DNA of 50,908 bases from Clostridiales bacterium DTU073 (GTDB lineage Bacteria > Bacillota > Peptococcia > DRI-13 > DTU073): NCBI GenBank assembly GCA_001512665.1, contig LFSF01000028.1, positions 66,779-117,686 on the forward strand. Direction: 5' to 3'. Position numbers and translations under genes: made by a program. Below, in pieces: positions 24,396-34,143 of the stretch. The notes below the pieces were generated by a model that was not told the origin of the DNA, made no database searches, and saw only the letters and a list, made by a program, of their open reading frames with translations. How positions within the stretch are numbered: position 1 is the stretch's first letter; each line of letters opens with the position of its first letter.

Positions 24396-25125
24396 ACGTG
24401 TGGCTTTAGTGACCGGAGCTTCCAGGGGAATAGGCAGGGCAATCGCTATTGCGTTGGCTAGACAAAATGCAAAGGTAATTATTAATTATAAGGGTAATAA
24501 AGAAGCGGCAATAGAAGTGCAAGAGCTAATTCGTCAGAGTGGAGCTGAGGCCCAGCTGGTGCAGGCAGATGTGTCGTCGTCTGAACAGGTTCAGGAGATG
24601 ATGGAGAAGATTCTGAAGGAATACGGACGCTTAGATATATTAGTGAATAATGCCGGAATAAATCGTGATACTTTATTAATGAGAATGAAAGAAGAAGATT
24701 GGGCACAGGTTATGCAAACCAATCTTACGTCAGCTTTTTATTGTCTAAAGGCGGCGGTTCGTCCCATGATGAAACAAAGGAGTGGTAAGATTATTAATAT
24801 CTCCTCAGTGGTAGGTTTACATGGTAATGTAGGGCAGGCCAATTATGCTGCGGCTAAAGCCGGTATTATTGGGTTAACGAAAAGTGCTGCTAAAGAATTA
24901 GCACCACGTGGTATAATGGTTAATGCAGTTGCTCCTGGTTTTATCATCACAGATATGACTAAACAATTACCTTCCGAAATTCAAGATAAAATCATTTCGG
25001 GAATACCGTTAGGTTATCTGGGTAAACCTGAGGATGTAGCAAATCTTGTTGTATTTTTAGCGGGACCGGGGGCTGACTATATTACTGGACAGGTTATATC
25101 TGTGGATGGTGGTATGTCTATATAG
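24385..25125 (+). CDS. fabG: 3-oxoacyl-ACP reductase (FabG)
   Basis: An NADPH-dependent short-chain dehydrogenase that reduces the beta-keto group in elongation. It has 246 residues from ATG 24385, which follows GGGGAGG (24368-24374); an upstream in-frame codon has no site. Motifs: cofactor loop [20 protein letters not shown] near residue 88, and the catalytic Ser-Tyr-Lys in [23 protein letters not shown] (quoted as two parts: NISSVVGL, then NYAAAKAG). The C-terminal VDGGMSI is typical. Confidence 0.96.
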   Translation: MLVERVALVTGASRGIGRAIAIALARQNAKVIINYKGNKEAAIEVQELIRQSGAEAQLVQADVSSSEQVQEMMEKILKEYGRLDILVNNAGINRDTLLMRMKEEDWAQVMQTNLTSAFYCLKAAVRPMMKQRSGKIINISSVVGLHGNVGQANYAAAKAGIIGLTKSAAKELAPRGIMVNAVAPGFIITDMTKQLPSEIQDKIISGIPLGYLGKPEDVANLVVFLAGPGADYITGQVISVDGGMSI

Positions 25126-25180
25126 TTACGTTTACGGTATAGCCTCAGGAAAAGTTTTGATTTTGGAAGGGGGTGAAATC

Positions 25181-25420
25181 ATGGGTGAAATTATGAATGA
25201 ATTTGTTAGAATTAGGTCTCTCGTTGCTGAACAGTTGGGAGTTGACGAGAAAGATATTGATTTAGATACCACATTTGATGATCTTAATGCAGATTCTCTC
25301 GATGTTGTAGAATTAATCATGGCTTTAGAAGAGGAATTTGATATGGAAATACCCGATGAGGATGCTGAAAAAATTAAAACTGTCGGGGATGCTGTAGAGT
25401 ATGTTAAAGAAAGACAATAA
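25181..25420 (+). CDS. acpP: Acyl carrier protein
   Basis: A 79-residue acidic protein that carries growing acyl chains on phosphopantetheine. The attachment Ser is in [20 protein letters not shown] near residue 44. The ATG at 25181 follows GGAAGGGGG; ATG 25193 is a possible alternative that would remove four residues. A terminator-like hairpin follows directly, which would raise ACP relative to downstream genes. Confidence 0.95.
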   Translation: MGEIMNEFVRIRSLVAEQLGVDEKDIDLDTTFDDLNADSLDVVELIMALEEEFDMEIPDEDAEKIKTVGDAVEYVKERQ

Positions 25421-25441
25421 TGGATAACGTTACATATAAAG

Positions 25442-25470
25442 GCTCCGTAGTAAACTACTGCGGAGCTTTT
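25442..25470 (+). terminator. Intrinsic terminator or attenuator after acpP
   Basis: GCTCCGTAGTA (25442-25452), loop AAC and TACTGCGGAGC (25456-25466) form an 11-bp stem with one G-T pair, followed by TTTT. The short T run suggests partial read-through into the next fab genes. Confidence 0.75.
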
Positions 25471-25507
25471 AAACCAAAATACCGAGAAAAGAAGGGAAGG
25501 CGGTAAT

Positions 25508-26479
25508 GTGATTATACCTAAACTAAGAATAGGACAACTCAAACCCGCATTACCGTTTATGCAGGGGGGAATGGCGGTAAGGATATCGACAGCATCATTA
25601 GCCGCAGCTGTGGCCAATGAAGGTGGTATTGGGATTATTGCTGCAAGTGGGATGTCCCCTCAAGAGTTAAGGGAAGAAATACGTAAAGCACGTGCTCTTA
25701 GTTCGGGGATTATTGGAATTAATATTATGTTTGCTGTTACCGCCTTTGCCGATATGTTTAAGACGGCTTTGCAGGAGGGCATTGATTTAGTTGTATCGGG
25801 GGCGGGCTTTTCCCGTGATATGTTTGCTTGGGGGAGAGAGGCAAAAGTTCCTGTTGTGCCGATAGTATCAACGGTTAAGCTGGCAAAAATTTCGGAAAAG
25901 TTAGGTGCACAAGCCGTAGTTGTGGAGGGGAAAGAAGCGGGAGGACATTTAGGGACTTCGCTTTCTGTTGCTGAACTCGTGCCTGCAGTGAAAAAAGCTG
26001 TTAGTATTCCGGTAATCGCAGCCGGTGGAATTGTTGAGGGCGAAGATGTAATCAAGGCGTTTAAATATGGTGCAGATGGAGTACAGATGGGGATTCGTTT
26101 TGCTGCTAGTGTTGAATCAAATGCAGCCCAAAGGCTTAAAGATTTTTATGTAAAATCCGGGAAACAGGATCTTGTGTTAATTGATAGTCCGGTGGGTTTG
26201 CCGGGAAGAGCCTTAAGAAATAAATTTACAGATAAGCTTAGTTCCGATCAGCTAAAAGTTAACGGTAAATGTAGTAAATGCTTAAAACATTGTAAAGGTA
26301 ATTTTTGTATTATGACAGCCTTGGAAAATGCTCAGCAAGGAAATTTAGAGGAGGGCTTAGTTTTTTCCGGAGAATATATTGAAAAAATAGACAAAATAAT
26401 GTCTGTAAAAGAGATAATTCAAACTCTGTGTGATAAAGTAGAGAACGCAAAGATAAAGTTTGGCAGTAGTTATTGTTAA
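25508..26479 (+). CDS. FabK/nitronate-monooxygenase-like flavoprotein with Cys cluster
   Basis: A 323-residue FMN-binding TIM-barrel protein of the 2-nitropropane dioxygenase/FabK family: LPFMQGGMAVRISTASLAAAV near residue 16 (shown in part), EGKEAGGHLGTSLSVAELVP near 137 (His kept), VIAAGGIVEGEDVIKAFKYG near 167 and GADGVQMGIRFAAS. It is clearly diverged from the FabK at 22480 and has a C-terminal cysteine group (CSKCLKHCKGNFC, near residue 258) absent from that protein. It lies between acpP and fabF, so a lipid role is plausible, but it could oxidise nitronates or another substrate. GTG start with GGGAAGG upstream. Confidence 0.8.
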   Translation: MIIPKLRIGQLKPALPFMQGGMAVRISTASLAAAVANEGGIGIIAASGMSPQELREEIRKARALSSGIIGINIMFAVTAFADMFKTALQEGIDLVVSGAGFSRDMFAWGREAKVPVVPIVSTVKLAKISEKLGAQAVVVEGKEAGGHLGTSLSVAELVPAVKKAVSIPVIAAGGIVEGEDVIKAFKYGADGVQMGIRFAASVESNAAQRLKDFYVKSGKQDLVLIDSPVGLPGRALRNKFTDKLSSDQLKVNGKCSKCLKHCKGNFCIMTALENAQQGNLEEGLVFSGEYIEKIDKIMSVKEIIQTLCDKVENAKIKFGSSYC

Positions 26480-26496
26480 ATAAGTAGAGGTGAAAT

Positions 26497-27738
26497 ATGA
26501 AAAAGAGAGTTGTGATTACGGGAATGGGAGCGGTTACCCCACTTGGCAATAATGTGAATGACTTTTGGCAAGGTCTGATTCAAGGTGAATCAGGAATAGA
26601 CAGGGTTACCCGCTTTGATTTGGGAGATATACCTACTCAAATAGCCGGTGAGGTTAAAGATTTTAATCCTTCCTTATATATGGATCGAAAAGAAGTAAGA
26701 AGGATGGATAGATTTACTCAGTATGCTGTTGCGGCAGCCAAAATGGCTTTAGAAGATGCGAACTTGGACATCTCCAAAGAAACATCGGACAGAGTAGGGG
26801 TTGTTTTAGGTTCGGGTATTGGCGGAATGGCAACCTTAGAAGAACAAATAGAAGTACGGCGAGTCAAAGGACCGGGTCGCGTAAGTCCTTTCTTTGTCCC
26901 GATGATGATTAGTAATATGGCTGCAGGACAAATTGCAATTATTTTTGGTGCAACCGGACCTAATTTTACTGTAGTTACGGCTTGTGCTTCGGCAACAAAT
27001 GCTATCGGTGAGGCTTTTAGAATTATTCAGCAGGGTAATGCCGAGGTGGTCATTACCGGGGGAACGGAAGCACCTATTACTCCTATGGCTTTTGCGGGAT
27101 TTTGTTCTATGAAAGCTATGTCTTGTCAAAACGAGCAACCGCAAAGAGCCAGTCGCCCCTTTGACCAAAAACGGGATGGATTTATTATGGGTGAAGGTGC
27201 AGGATTATTAATCTTAGAAAATTTAGAATCGGCACAAAAAAGGAATGCTCGTATTTATGCAGAAGTTTTAGGCTATGGGGCAACTGCTGATGCTTATCAT
27301 ATCACGGCACCTGCACCGGGAGGAGTTGGAGCGGCTAAAGCTATGCTTGCGGCGATAAATGATGCGGGAATTCAACCGGATGAGGTAGATTATATCAATG
27401 CCCACGGGACATCTACTGAGCTTAATGATAAATATGAAACAATGGCGATTAAAGAGGTCTTTGGTGAACATGCCGGGAAATTGGCGATCAGTTCGACTAA
27501 ATCAATGACCGGTCATCTCTTGGGAGCAGCCGGCGGGATAGAGGCGATTGCTACTGCTTTAGCGATTGCACATGAATTGATTCCACCTACGATAAATTAT
27601 GAGTATCCGGATCCTGAATGTGACCTTGATTATGTTCCTAATAAAGCCAGGAAGACTCCGCTACAATATGCTCTTAGCAATTCTTTAGGTTTTGGTGGTC
27701 ATAATGCGACAATTTTATTGGGAAAGTTTAAGGGGTAA
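26497..27738 (+). CDS. fabF: 3-oxoacyl-ACP synthase II (FabF)
   Basis: The chain-elongating condensing enzyme. The 413-residue protein starts [20 protein letters not shown] and has the Cys-His-His triad: [12 protein letters not shown] near residue 163, [11 protein letters not shown] near 303, and [15 protein letters not shown] near 334. The GAGGTGAA site lies 6 nt upstream. rnc follows after 5 nt. Confidence 0.97.
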   Translation: MKKRVVITGMGAVTPLGNNVNDFWQGLIQGESGIDRVTRFDLGDIPTQIAGEVKDFNPSLYMDRKEVRRMDRFTQYAVAAAKMALEDANLDISKETSDRVGVVLGSGIGGMATLEEQIEVRRVKGPGRVSPFFVPMMISNMAAGQIAIIFGATGPNFTVVTACASATNAIGEAFRIIQQGNAEVVITGGTEAPITPMAFAGFCSMKAMSCQNEQPQRASRPFDQKRDGFIMGEGAGLLILENLESAQKRNARIYAEVLGYGATADAYHITAPAPGGVGAAKAMLAAINDAGIQPDEVDYINAHGTSTELNDKYETMAIKEVFGEHAGKLAISSTKSMTGHLLGAAGGIEAIATALAIAHELIPPTINYEYPDPECDLDYVPNKARKTPLQYALSNSLGFGGHNATILLGKFKG

Positions 27739-27743
27739 TAATT

Positions 27744-28457
27744 ATGCTAAATCCACAGAGAAAAGCCCAGTTGGAACAATTATTAATTCAATTGAAACTG
27801 AAAGATGAAATCAACCTAGAGTTAGTAGATCAAGCACTAACACATCCTTCTTATATTTTTGAAGGAAGGGGTGCTTCCACACACCATAATCAACGTTTGG
27901 AGTTTCTGGGAGATGCGGTTATCGGGCTGGTTGTTGGGCAATATTTATATGAAAAGCTACCTCAAAAAACAGAAGGAGTGTTAACTAAAACCAGGGCCGC
28001 TATTGTTTGCGAAGCATCATTAGTTCAAGGAGCAAAGGCTTTGCGGTTAGGAGAGTATCTGTTATTAGGCAGAGGAGAGCAGCAGATGGGTGGGGCAGAA
28101 CGAGCTTCTAATCTGGCAGATTGTTTTGAAGCCTTTATTGGCGCCCTTTATCTTTCCTTGGGTTTGGAAAAGGTTCGAGCTATTATTCTTCGTGTTTTAA
28201 AACAGCAGATTAGGCAAGCCATTAAGGGCGAATTTGGAGATTTTAAGACAGAGCTGCAAGAATATATTCAAAAAGATCCCCGTAGTAGTTTGGGTTATAA
28301 AATATTGCAAGAAAAGGGTCCTGATCACGACAAGAAGTTTTGGGCAGCAGTTTACTTAAATGAAGAGGAATTGGCTAGGGGGATTGGGAAAACTAAAAAA
28401 GAAGCTGAGCAAAATGCCGCCATGTATGCCTTGCAAAAATTGGGTGTGGAAAAATGA
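27744..28457 (+). CDS. rnc: Ribonuclease III
   Basis: RNase III cleaves double-stranded RNA in rRNA processing. The 237-residue protein has the signature NQRLEFLGDAVIGLVVGQYL (residues 50-69), the second acidic site NLADCFEAFIGALYLSLG near 125, and a C-terminal dsRNA-binding domain (DFKTELQEYIQKDPRSSLGY, then GIGKTKKEAEQNAAMYAL). It overlaps the next gene by 4 nt. Confidence 0.96.
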   Translation: MLNPQRKAQLEQLLIQLKLKDEINLELVDQALTHPSYIFEGRGASTHHNQRLEFLGDAVIGLVVGQYLYEKLPQKTEGVLTKTRAAIVCEASLVQGAKALRLGEYLLLGRGEQQMGGAERASNLADCFEAFIGALYLSLGLEKVRAIILRVLKQQIRQAIKGEFGDFKTELQEYIQKDPRSSLGYKILQEKGPDHDKKFWAAVYLNEEELARGIGKTKKEAEQNAAMYALQKLGVEK

Positions 28458-29539
28458 AGAAACCGTTAATTATTCCTTTTTTTATTCCCCATGCCGGCTG
28501 TCCTTTTACCTGTGTTTTTTGTAACCAATGGAAAATTAGTGGGCAAGAGGAAAGTATAAAACCGGAGGAAATTGACCGTTATGTGGAAGCTTATTTGCAA
28601 AAGTCCAGCTCGTGGTCGGAGCGATATTGCGAAATAGCTTTTTATGGCGGAAGTTTTACTGCTTTACCTTTAGATGTGCAGATCGGTTTTTTAGAGGCGG
28701 CGGCTGAACAAAAGAAAAAAGGTCGGATTAAGGGTATTAGATTATCTACCCGACCTGATTTTATTGACCGGCAAATTTTGGATCGGCTCATGTCTTATGG
28801 GGTAACCACAGTGGAATTAGGGGTGCAGTCTTTAGTCGACGAAGTATTAACTAAATCCTGTCGAGGGCATAGTGTAGCTGATACGGACCGGGCTTTAAAG
28901 CTTTTAAGAGATTATCCTTTTCAGGTAGGCTATCAGCTGATGCTGGGTTTACCGGGTGATAGTTTTGTCTTTGCCCGTTTAACGGCGGAAAGAACGGTGG
29001 CGGCACAACCTGATGTAGTAAGGATTTATCCGACTTTGGTATTAAAGGGTACAGAACTAGCCAGATGGTATGATGAGGGCAAATACACTCCCTGGAGTTT
29101 GCAGAATGCTGTGGAGATGGCTGCATACTGGTTGGGAGTGTTTTCGCTTTATCAGATTCCGGTTATTCGTCTTGGGCTCCATGCCTCTGAGAATCTTTCT
29201 TTAGAAAAGGATTTGGTGGCCGGACCTTATCATCCTGCTTTTGGGGAATTAGTAGAAAGCCGGTTGATGTTGGAGCAAATCAAACAAGGGCTGGCAAAAT
29301 TAGGGATTAAGGCAGGAATCGGAGAAGAATTAACCCTTTCTTTTTCTCCACGTGATTATTCCAAGGTTGTAGGACAAAAAAGGAGTAATCTTCTTTTCCT
29401 GCAGGAAAAGTACCATTTTAGGGAAATCAAGCTGAACCCTGAGCAGGATATAGCCGAGAATGATTTGGAAATAAGTACGACATTACAAACACTTCGGATG
29501 AAAAGACAGGACTTCTTGGAAAATTATCGAATTAAATAA
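28454..29539 (+). CDS. Radical SAM protein, Elp3-like family
   Basis: A 361-residue radical SAM enzyme. The 4Fe-4S motif CPFTCVFCNQW (CxxxCxxC) is at residues 17-27, followed by IAFYGGSFTALP near 64 (glycine-rich SAM site), GVTTVELGVQSL near 117 and GYQLMLGLPGD near 158. It resembles the short Elp3/YhcC-type proteins (COG1243-like) that lie between rnc and smc in many Clostridia. It lacks an acetyltransferase domain. A tRNA- or heme-related role is often guessed for these proteins; none is shown here. Confidence 0.8.
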   Translation: MKKPLIIPFFIPHAGCPFTCVFCNQWKISGQEESIKPEEIDRYVEAYLQKSSSWSERYCEIAFYGGSFTALPLDVQIGFLEAAAEQKKKGRIKGIRLSTRPDFIDRQILDRLMSYGVTTVELGVQSLVDEVLTKSCRGHSVADTDRALKLLRDYPFQVGYQLMLGLPGDSFVFARLTAERTVAAQPDVVRIYPTLVLKGTELARWYDEGKYTPWSLQNAVEMAAYWLGVFSLYQIPVIRLGLHASENLSLEKDLVAGPYHPAFGELVESRLMLEQIKQGLAKLGIKAGIGEELTLSFSPRDYSKVVGQKRSNLLFLQEKYHFREIKLNPEQDIAENDLEISTTLQTLRMKRQDFLENYRIK

Positions 29540-29605
29540 GGGTGTGTGTTTTATTGAGGAAAGTAATATTAGCTCGGTGAACTATTGAAGAAGGGACGGG
29601 AAAAG

Positions 29606-32600
29606 GTGTATTTAAAAAGGTTGGAAATTCAAGGATTCAAGTCCTTTGCAGATAAAACCAGATTAGAGTTTAAACCTGGGATTATTTTGGTAGTAGGACC
29701 TAATGGCAGTGGAAAATCGAATATTACTGACGCTATTCGCTGGGTGTTAGGGGAACAAAGTATTAAATCTTTGCGCGGTGACAAAATGGAAGATGTGATC
29801 TTTGCCGGCAGTGAACAACGCCGTTCTTTGGGGATGGCTGAAGTTTCTTTAACGATAGATAATTCTTCCGGTTTTTTCCCTTTGGAATATAATGAGATCA
29901 CTGTTACTCGCCGTATTTATCGTTCGGGAGAAAGTGATTTTTTAATTAACCGTGTTCCTTGCCGTTTGAAGGATATCCATGAATTATTTATGGATACAGG
30001 AATTGGACGGGAAGGTTTTTCGATTATAGGACAGGGGAAAATTGATGAGGTTCTTTCAGTAAGACCCGAAGCTAGACGTAGTTTGTTGGAGGAAGCTGCG
30101 GGAATAGTTAAATATCGTTATAAAAAACGGGATGCTGTTAAGAAGCTGGAAGAAATGGAGAACAGTTTAGTGCGTTTAAATGATATCATCGGGGAACTTA
30201 CTGCACAGGAAGGTCCTTTAGCTGAACAGGCAGAAAAGGCCAAAGAATATAAAAGTAAAAAGACAGAATTGGATAGCTTGGAAATAGGTTTAATCGTGGA
30301 AGAAAATGAAAAGTGTCGGAGTAAGCTGGAAAAGGTCAAAGAGAATCTGCGTGAATTAGAGCTGGAGTTAGAAGAAGTAATTGCTCATTACCACCAGGTA
30401 CAGAGTAGTGAGGAAGAATATAAATTGGAATTGCAAAAAAAGGATGAGGAATTAGTTTCTTATCAGGAAAAGATTTATCAGGAAAACCTTTTACTGGGAA
30501 AAAATGAGAGTGAAAAACGATTAATTAGGGAAAGGTTGGCCAATTTAAATATACAGGCAGAACAGTTAGTTAAAGACAGAGAGCAGTTGTGGCGAGAAAA
30601 AGAGTTGTTAGAGCAGGAGCTTGTTCAACACAGGTCGCAAGAAGGTGCTCTTTTACAGGAATTAGCTGAAGGTGAAGCCAAGCTGCACAGTTATGAGGCT
30701 TTGTTAGCAGAAGATAATAAACAAGAGTTAATGGAAAGAAATAAGTTGGAGGAACTGAAGAACAATCATTTTGAGTTACTTCAAGAAGAGGCGCAGATAC
30801 ATAATGGTATTTCAGGATTAAAACAAAGAATTGAGTCTCTGCAAAAACAGAAAGAGCAGTTTTCTACACGGGAGGATCAGATTAAGAATGAGATTTCTCA
30901 GGTATTAGAGAAGCTTTCTTCTTTAGAAAAAGAAGCAGATCATAATGCTCTCATGTTGATGGATTTGGAAAAAGAATTAGTGAGTAAAGATAAGCAGTTT
31001 TTACAGGAAAGAGAGCAACTACAAAAATTGCAGCAAAAAAACCTAACATTAAAAGAGGAAATAAATCATCTTCGTTCCAGACATCAACTACTCTTGGAAA
31101 TGGAGAAAGAAGGGCAAGGTTATGGACATGCAGTCAGGGAAATCTTACAATTGCAAGCTAAAAAACAAATAGAAGGAATAATCGGCACGGTAGCTCAGAT
31201 TATTCAAGTTCCGGCTGAGTATGCCACTGCGGTAGAAGTAGTGTTAGGGGGAGCTTTACAACATATTGTTACAGAAAATGAAAAAGTAGCACAGCAAGCG
31301 ATTGCTTGGTTAAAACAGCAAAAGCTGGGTCGGGTAACCTTTTTGCCTCTGGATACGGTTAAGGGAACAGGAAAGAGTGGTACAATTCCCACCGGCAAAG
31401 GGGTAATTGGTCGGCTTAGTGATTTAGTGGAATATGAGGATAGATATAAGGGTATTATGGAATTTTTGTTAGGCCGTACCTGGTTGGTTCAAGATTTGGC
31501 TGTGGCTGTGGAAAAAGGAAAAGAAACAGGTTTTCGCTGGCGTTTGGTTACTTTAGACGGAGAAACGGTTAATCCGGGAGGTTCCCTGACCGGAGGCAGT
31601 GCTAAGGTTAATAACAGTAGTATATTAGGTCGGAAAAGAAATATTGAGATTTTAGCCCAAAAGGTAGAAAAGCTGGAAACTATTTATGCAGACGGACAAA
31701 AAAGAGAAACAGAATTAGCGGCAAATGTACAGGAGACTTACCGTCAGTGGGAAGAAGTAAAGGAGAAGATTCAGGCATTGCGCTTAAGGGAAGTAGAAGT
31801 GAGCAGTGTTTTGGATCGTTGGCGTGCCGATAAAGGACGGCGGGAATTAGAAATAGAGAATTTAAAGTTGGAAATTGATGAAGCCGGTAATGAAACTGAA
31901 CAACTTTTTCAAAGTGTGGAAAGGTATGAGCAGGAAAAACTGGCGGTGCAAGAAAAAATTACTCTTTGTTTAGCGGAAATAGAAAAATTACAGCAAAGTT
32001 TAGAAAAATGGCAGCTGGAAAAGTTACAAAAGAATGAAGCTCTTACGCAGTTGCGGATTGAAGCTGCTACAGGGGCTGCCAAACTAGCTGCTTATCGGAA
32101 GGAAGAGCAATATTATTTAGAACGGTTGTCGCAGTTGGCTCAAGCAGAGCAGGAAAAGCAAAAGGAGAGCGAAAATATCAAGCAAAAGGAAGTAGAATTA
32201 ACTCAAGCCAGTGTAAAGGTAGAGGAACAAATCGCTCAATCTTTGTGTTTATTGCAGGATTTAGAGGGTCAATTACAAGAAATGCGTCAGGGCAAAGAGA
32301 ATGTTAAGGAATTAATTAGTGAATTATCACAGGAAGTAAAGAAATACAGTTCTTTATTACGTGAAAAAGAAGAGAAACAACATCATTGGCAATTACAGCA
32401 ATCTAAATTAGAAACCACTTGGGAAGCCGGGGTAAGAAGACTTCAGGAACAATATAATTTAACGATTGAAGAAGCATTAACCAGAGGAAAACTTTTGGGA
32501 AATCGACAAAAAACATTAGAGAGAATCACTTGGTTAAAATTGGAGATAGACAAATTAGGAGAAGTAAATTTAGGCGCTATTGAGGAATATAGCCGTCTTA

Positions 32601-33169
32601 AGGAAAGATTAGATTTTTTAAATGTTCAAGTAAATGATATGTTGGAAGCTAAAAAAAGACTAGAGCTTGTCATTAAGGAAATGGATCAAATCATGGCCAG
32701 GAGATTTAAAGAGACTTACGGACTGGTTAATGAGGCGTTTAAAGAGATCTTTATACGGCTTTTCGGCGGGGGCAAGGCTGAATTAGTATTGAGTGAACCT
32801 GAGAATCTTTTGGAAACAGGGGTGGAAATAATAGCACAGCCACCCGGTAAGAAAACCGAGAATCTTTCCTTGCTTTCGGGAGGAGAAAGGGCTTTAACGG
32901 CAATCTCTCTATTAATGGCGATGCTGAAGGTAAGACCTAGCCCATTCTGTGTTTTGGATGAGATTGAATCACATCTAGATGAAGCTAATGTGCAGCGCTT
33001 TACTGAATTATTACGTAGTTTTGCTAAGGATAGGCAATTTATCGTGATTTCCCATCGTAAGGCAACAATGGAGGCAGCGCATGTGTTATATGGTGTGACC
33101 ATGGAGGAAACGGGTGTTTCACGGCTTATTTCTGTAAAATTGGAGGATGTGGAACAAGAAGCTAGTTAA
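29606..33169 (+). CDS. smc: Chromosome segregation ATPase SMC
   Basis: SMC dimers with ScpAB organise the chromosome. It has 1187 residues from GTG 29606, giving the conserved start YLKRLEIQGFKSFADKTRLE; an upstream in-frame TTG adds seven residues with no family match. Walker A GPNGSGKSNITDAIRWVLG is near residue 31. Long heptad coiled coils flank a hinge (about residues 520-680: EGIIGTVAQIIQVPAEYATA and GGSLTGGSAK). The signature LSLLSGGERALTAISLLMAM and Walker B FCVLDEIESHLDEANVQRF are near the C-terminus. The His in the Walker B loop (ESHLDE, where EAALDE is more common) is a small variation. Confidence 0.96.
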   Translation: MYLKRLEIQGFKSFADKTRLEFKPGIILVVGPNGSGKSNITDAIRWVLGEQSIKSLRGDKMEDVIFAGSEQRRSLGMAEVSLTIDNSSGFFPLEYNEITVTRRIYRSGESDFLINRVPCRLKDIHELFMDTGIGREGFSIIGQGKIDEVLSVRPEARRSLLEEAAGIVKYRYKKRDAVKKLEEMENSLVRLNDIIGELTAQEGPLAEQAEKAKEYKSKKTELDSLEIGLIVEENEKCRSKLEKVKENLRELELELEEVIAHYHQVQSSEEEYKLELQKKDEELVSYQEKIYQENLLLGKNESEKRLIRERLANLNIQAEQLVKDREQLWREKELLEQELVQHRSQEGALLQELAEGEAKLHSYEALLAEDNKQELMERNKLEELKNNHFELLQEEAQIHNGISGLKQRIESLQKQKEQFSTREDQIKNEISQVLEKLSSLEKEADHNALMLMDLEKELVSKDKQFLQEREQLQKLQQKNLTLKEEINHLRSRHQLLLEMEKEGQGYGHAVREILQLQAKKQIEGIIGTVAQIIQVPAEYATAVEVVLGGALQHIVTENEKVAQQAIAWLKQQKLGRVTFLPLDTVKGTGKSGTIPTGKGVIGRLSDLVEYEDRYKGIMEFLLGRTWLVQDLAVAVEKGKETGFRWRLVTLDGETVNPGGSLTGGSAKVNNSSILGRKRNIEILAQKVEKLETIYADGQKRETELAANVQETYRQWEEVKEKIQALRLREVEVSSVLDRWRADKGRRELEIENLKLEIDEAGNETEQLFQSVERYEQEKLAVQEKITLCLAEIEKLQQSLEKWQLEKLQKNEALTQLRIEAATGAAKLAAYRKEEQYYLERLSQLAQAEQEKQKESENIKQKEVELTQASVKVEEQIAQSLCLLQDLEGQLQEMRQGKENVKELISELSQEVKKYSSLLREKEEKQHHWQLQQSKLETTWEAGVRRLQEQYNLTIEEALTRGKLLGNRQKTLERITWLKLEIDKLGEVNLGAIEEYSRLKERLDFLNVQVNDMLEAKKRLELVIKEMDQIMARRFKETYGLVNEAFKEIFIRLFGGGKAELVLSEPENLLETGVEIIAQPPGKKTENLSLLSGGERALTAISLLMAMLKVRPSPFCVLDEIESHLDEANVQRFTELLRSFAKDRQFIVISHRKATMEAAHVLYGVTMEETGVSRLISVKLEDVEQEAS

Positions 33170-33246
33170 GTAAAAGGATATTTTTCTTAAGACTCTAGGG
33201 TAAAATATCCCCAAAGATGAATGATGAAAAAGCAGAGGAGATAGTT

Positions 33247-34122
33247 ATGGCATTTTTAGAATCTTTTTTTAAAAAAATATCACATGTGGTTACCGGTAGA
33301 AATTCCATAGATGAGGAGCTTTTTGAGGAATTGGAGGAAGCTTTGATTTTAGCGGATGTGGGCGTAAAAACTGCTGTGGAATTGGTGGAAATCGTGCGGA
33401 AAAGAACTAAGGAAGAAAAGTTAACTTCCGCAGAGGAACTGCAAGAGGTATTGAGAGATGAAATCACAACTATGTTAAAAGAGGGTGAACATGTTTTAAT
33501 TCTGGAAAAGGGAAAACTCACTCCGATATTGATGGTAGGTGTTAATGGGGTAGGTAAAACTACTTCTTTAGGAAAATTAGGTTATTGGTTAAAGAATAAA
33601 GGGTATAAAGTTATAGTTGCTGCTGCCGATACTTTTCGGGCGGCGGCAATTGAGCAGGTGGAGGTTTGGTGTAATCGTGCAGGGTTACAGTTGGTACATC
33701 ATCAGGAAGGTGCTGATCCGGCAGCTGTAGTTTATGATGCCTTGCAAGCTGCCAAATCCAGAAAGATGGATGTAATTCTCATTGATACAGCAGGACGCTT
33801 ACAGACCAAAACAAATTTAATGGAAGAATTAAAAAAGATTCGTCGAGTGATAAAGAAAGAACTTCCTGATGCTCAAGAGGAGATTCTCTTGGTTTTGGAT
33901 GCGACAACGGGGCAAAATGCTCTTTCTCAGGCTAAGCTTTTTACTGAAGCAGTTGGTGTAACCGGGGTAATTTTAACAAAAATGGAGGGAACAGCTAAGG
34001 GAGGAGTGATCCTCGGTATTCAGAATGAGTATAAATTACCGGTCAAATTTATTGGCGTGGGTGAGGATATCCATAGTTTGCAGGAATTTGATGCTGATGC
34101 TTTTAGTCAAGGGATTATTTAA
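33247..34122 (+). CDS. ftsY: Signal recognition particle receptor FtsY
   Basis: The SRP receptor GTPase, peripheral at the membrane. It has 291 residues from ATG 33247 (GAGGAG upstream) and lacks the long acidic A-domain of E. coli. It has the N helical bundle, G1 GVNGVGKTTSLGKLG near residue 98, DTFRAAAIEQVEVW near 130, G3 DTAGRLQT near 180, and G4 TKMEGTAKGG near 245. Its partner ffh is 4.3 kb downstream beyond the mtn genes. Confidence 0.95.
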   Translation: MAFLESFFKKISHVVTGRNSIDEELFEELEEALILADVGVKTAVELVEIVRKRTKEEKLTSAEELQEVLRDEITTMLKEGEHVLILEKGKLTPILMVGVNGVGKTTSLGKLGYWLKNKGYKVIVAAADTFRAAAIEQVEVWCNRAGLQLVHHQEGADPAAVVYDALQAAKSRKMDVILIDTAGRLQTKTNLMEELKKIRRVIKKELPDAQEEILLVLDATTGQNALSQAKLFTEAVGVTGVILTKMEGTAKGGVILGIQNEYKLPVKFIGVGEDIHSLQEFDADAFSQGII

Positions 34123-34143
34123 ACTTAAGGGAGGAAAATGGTA

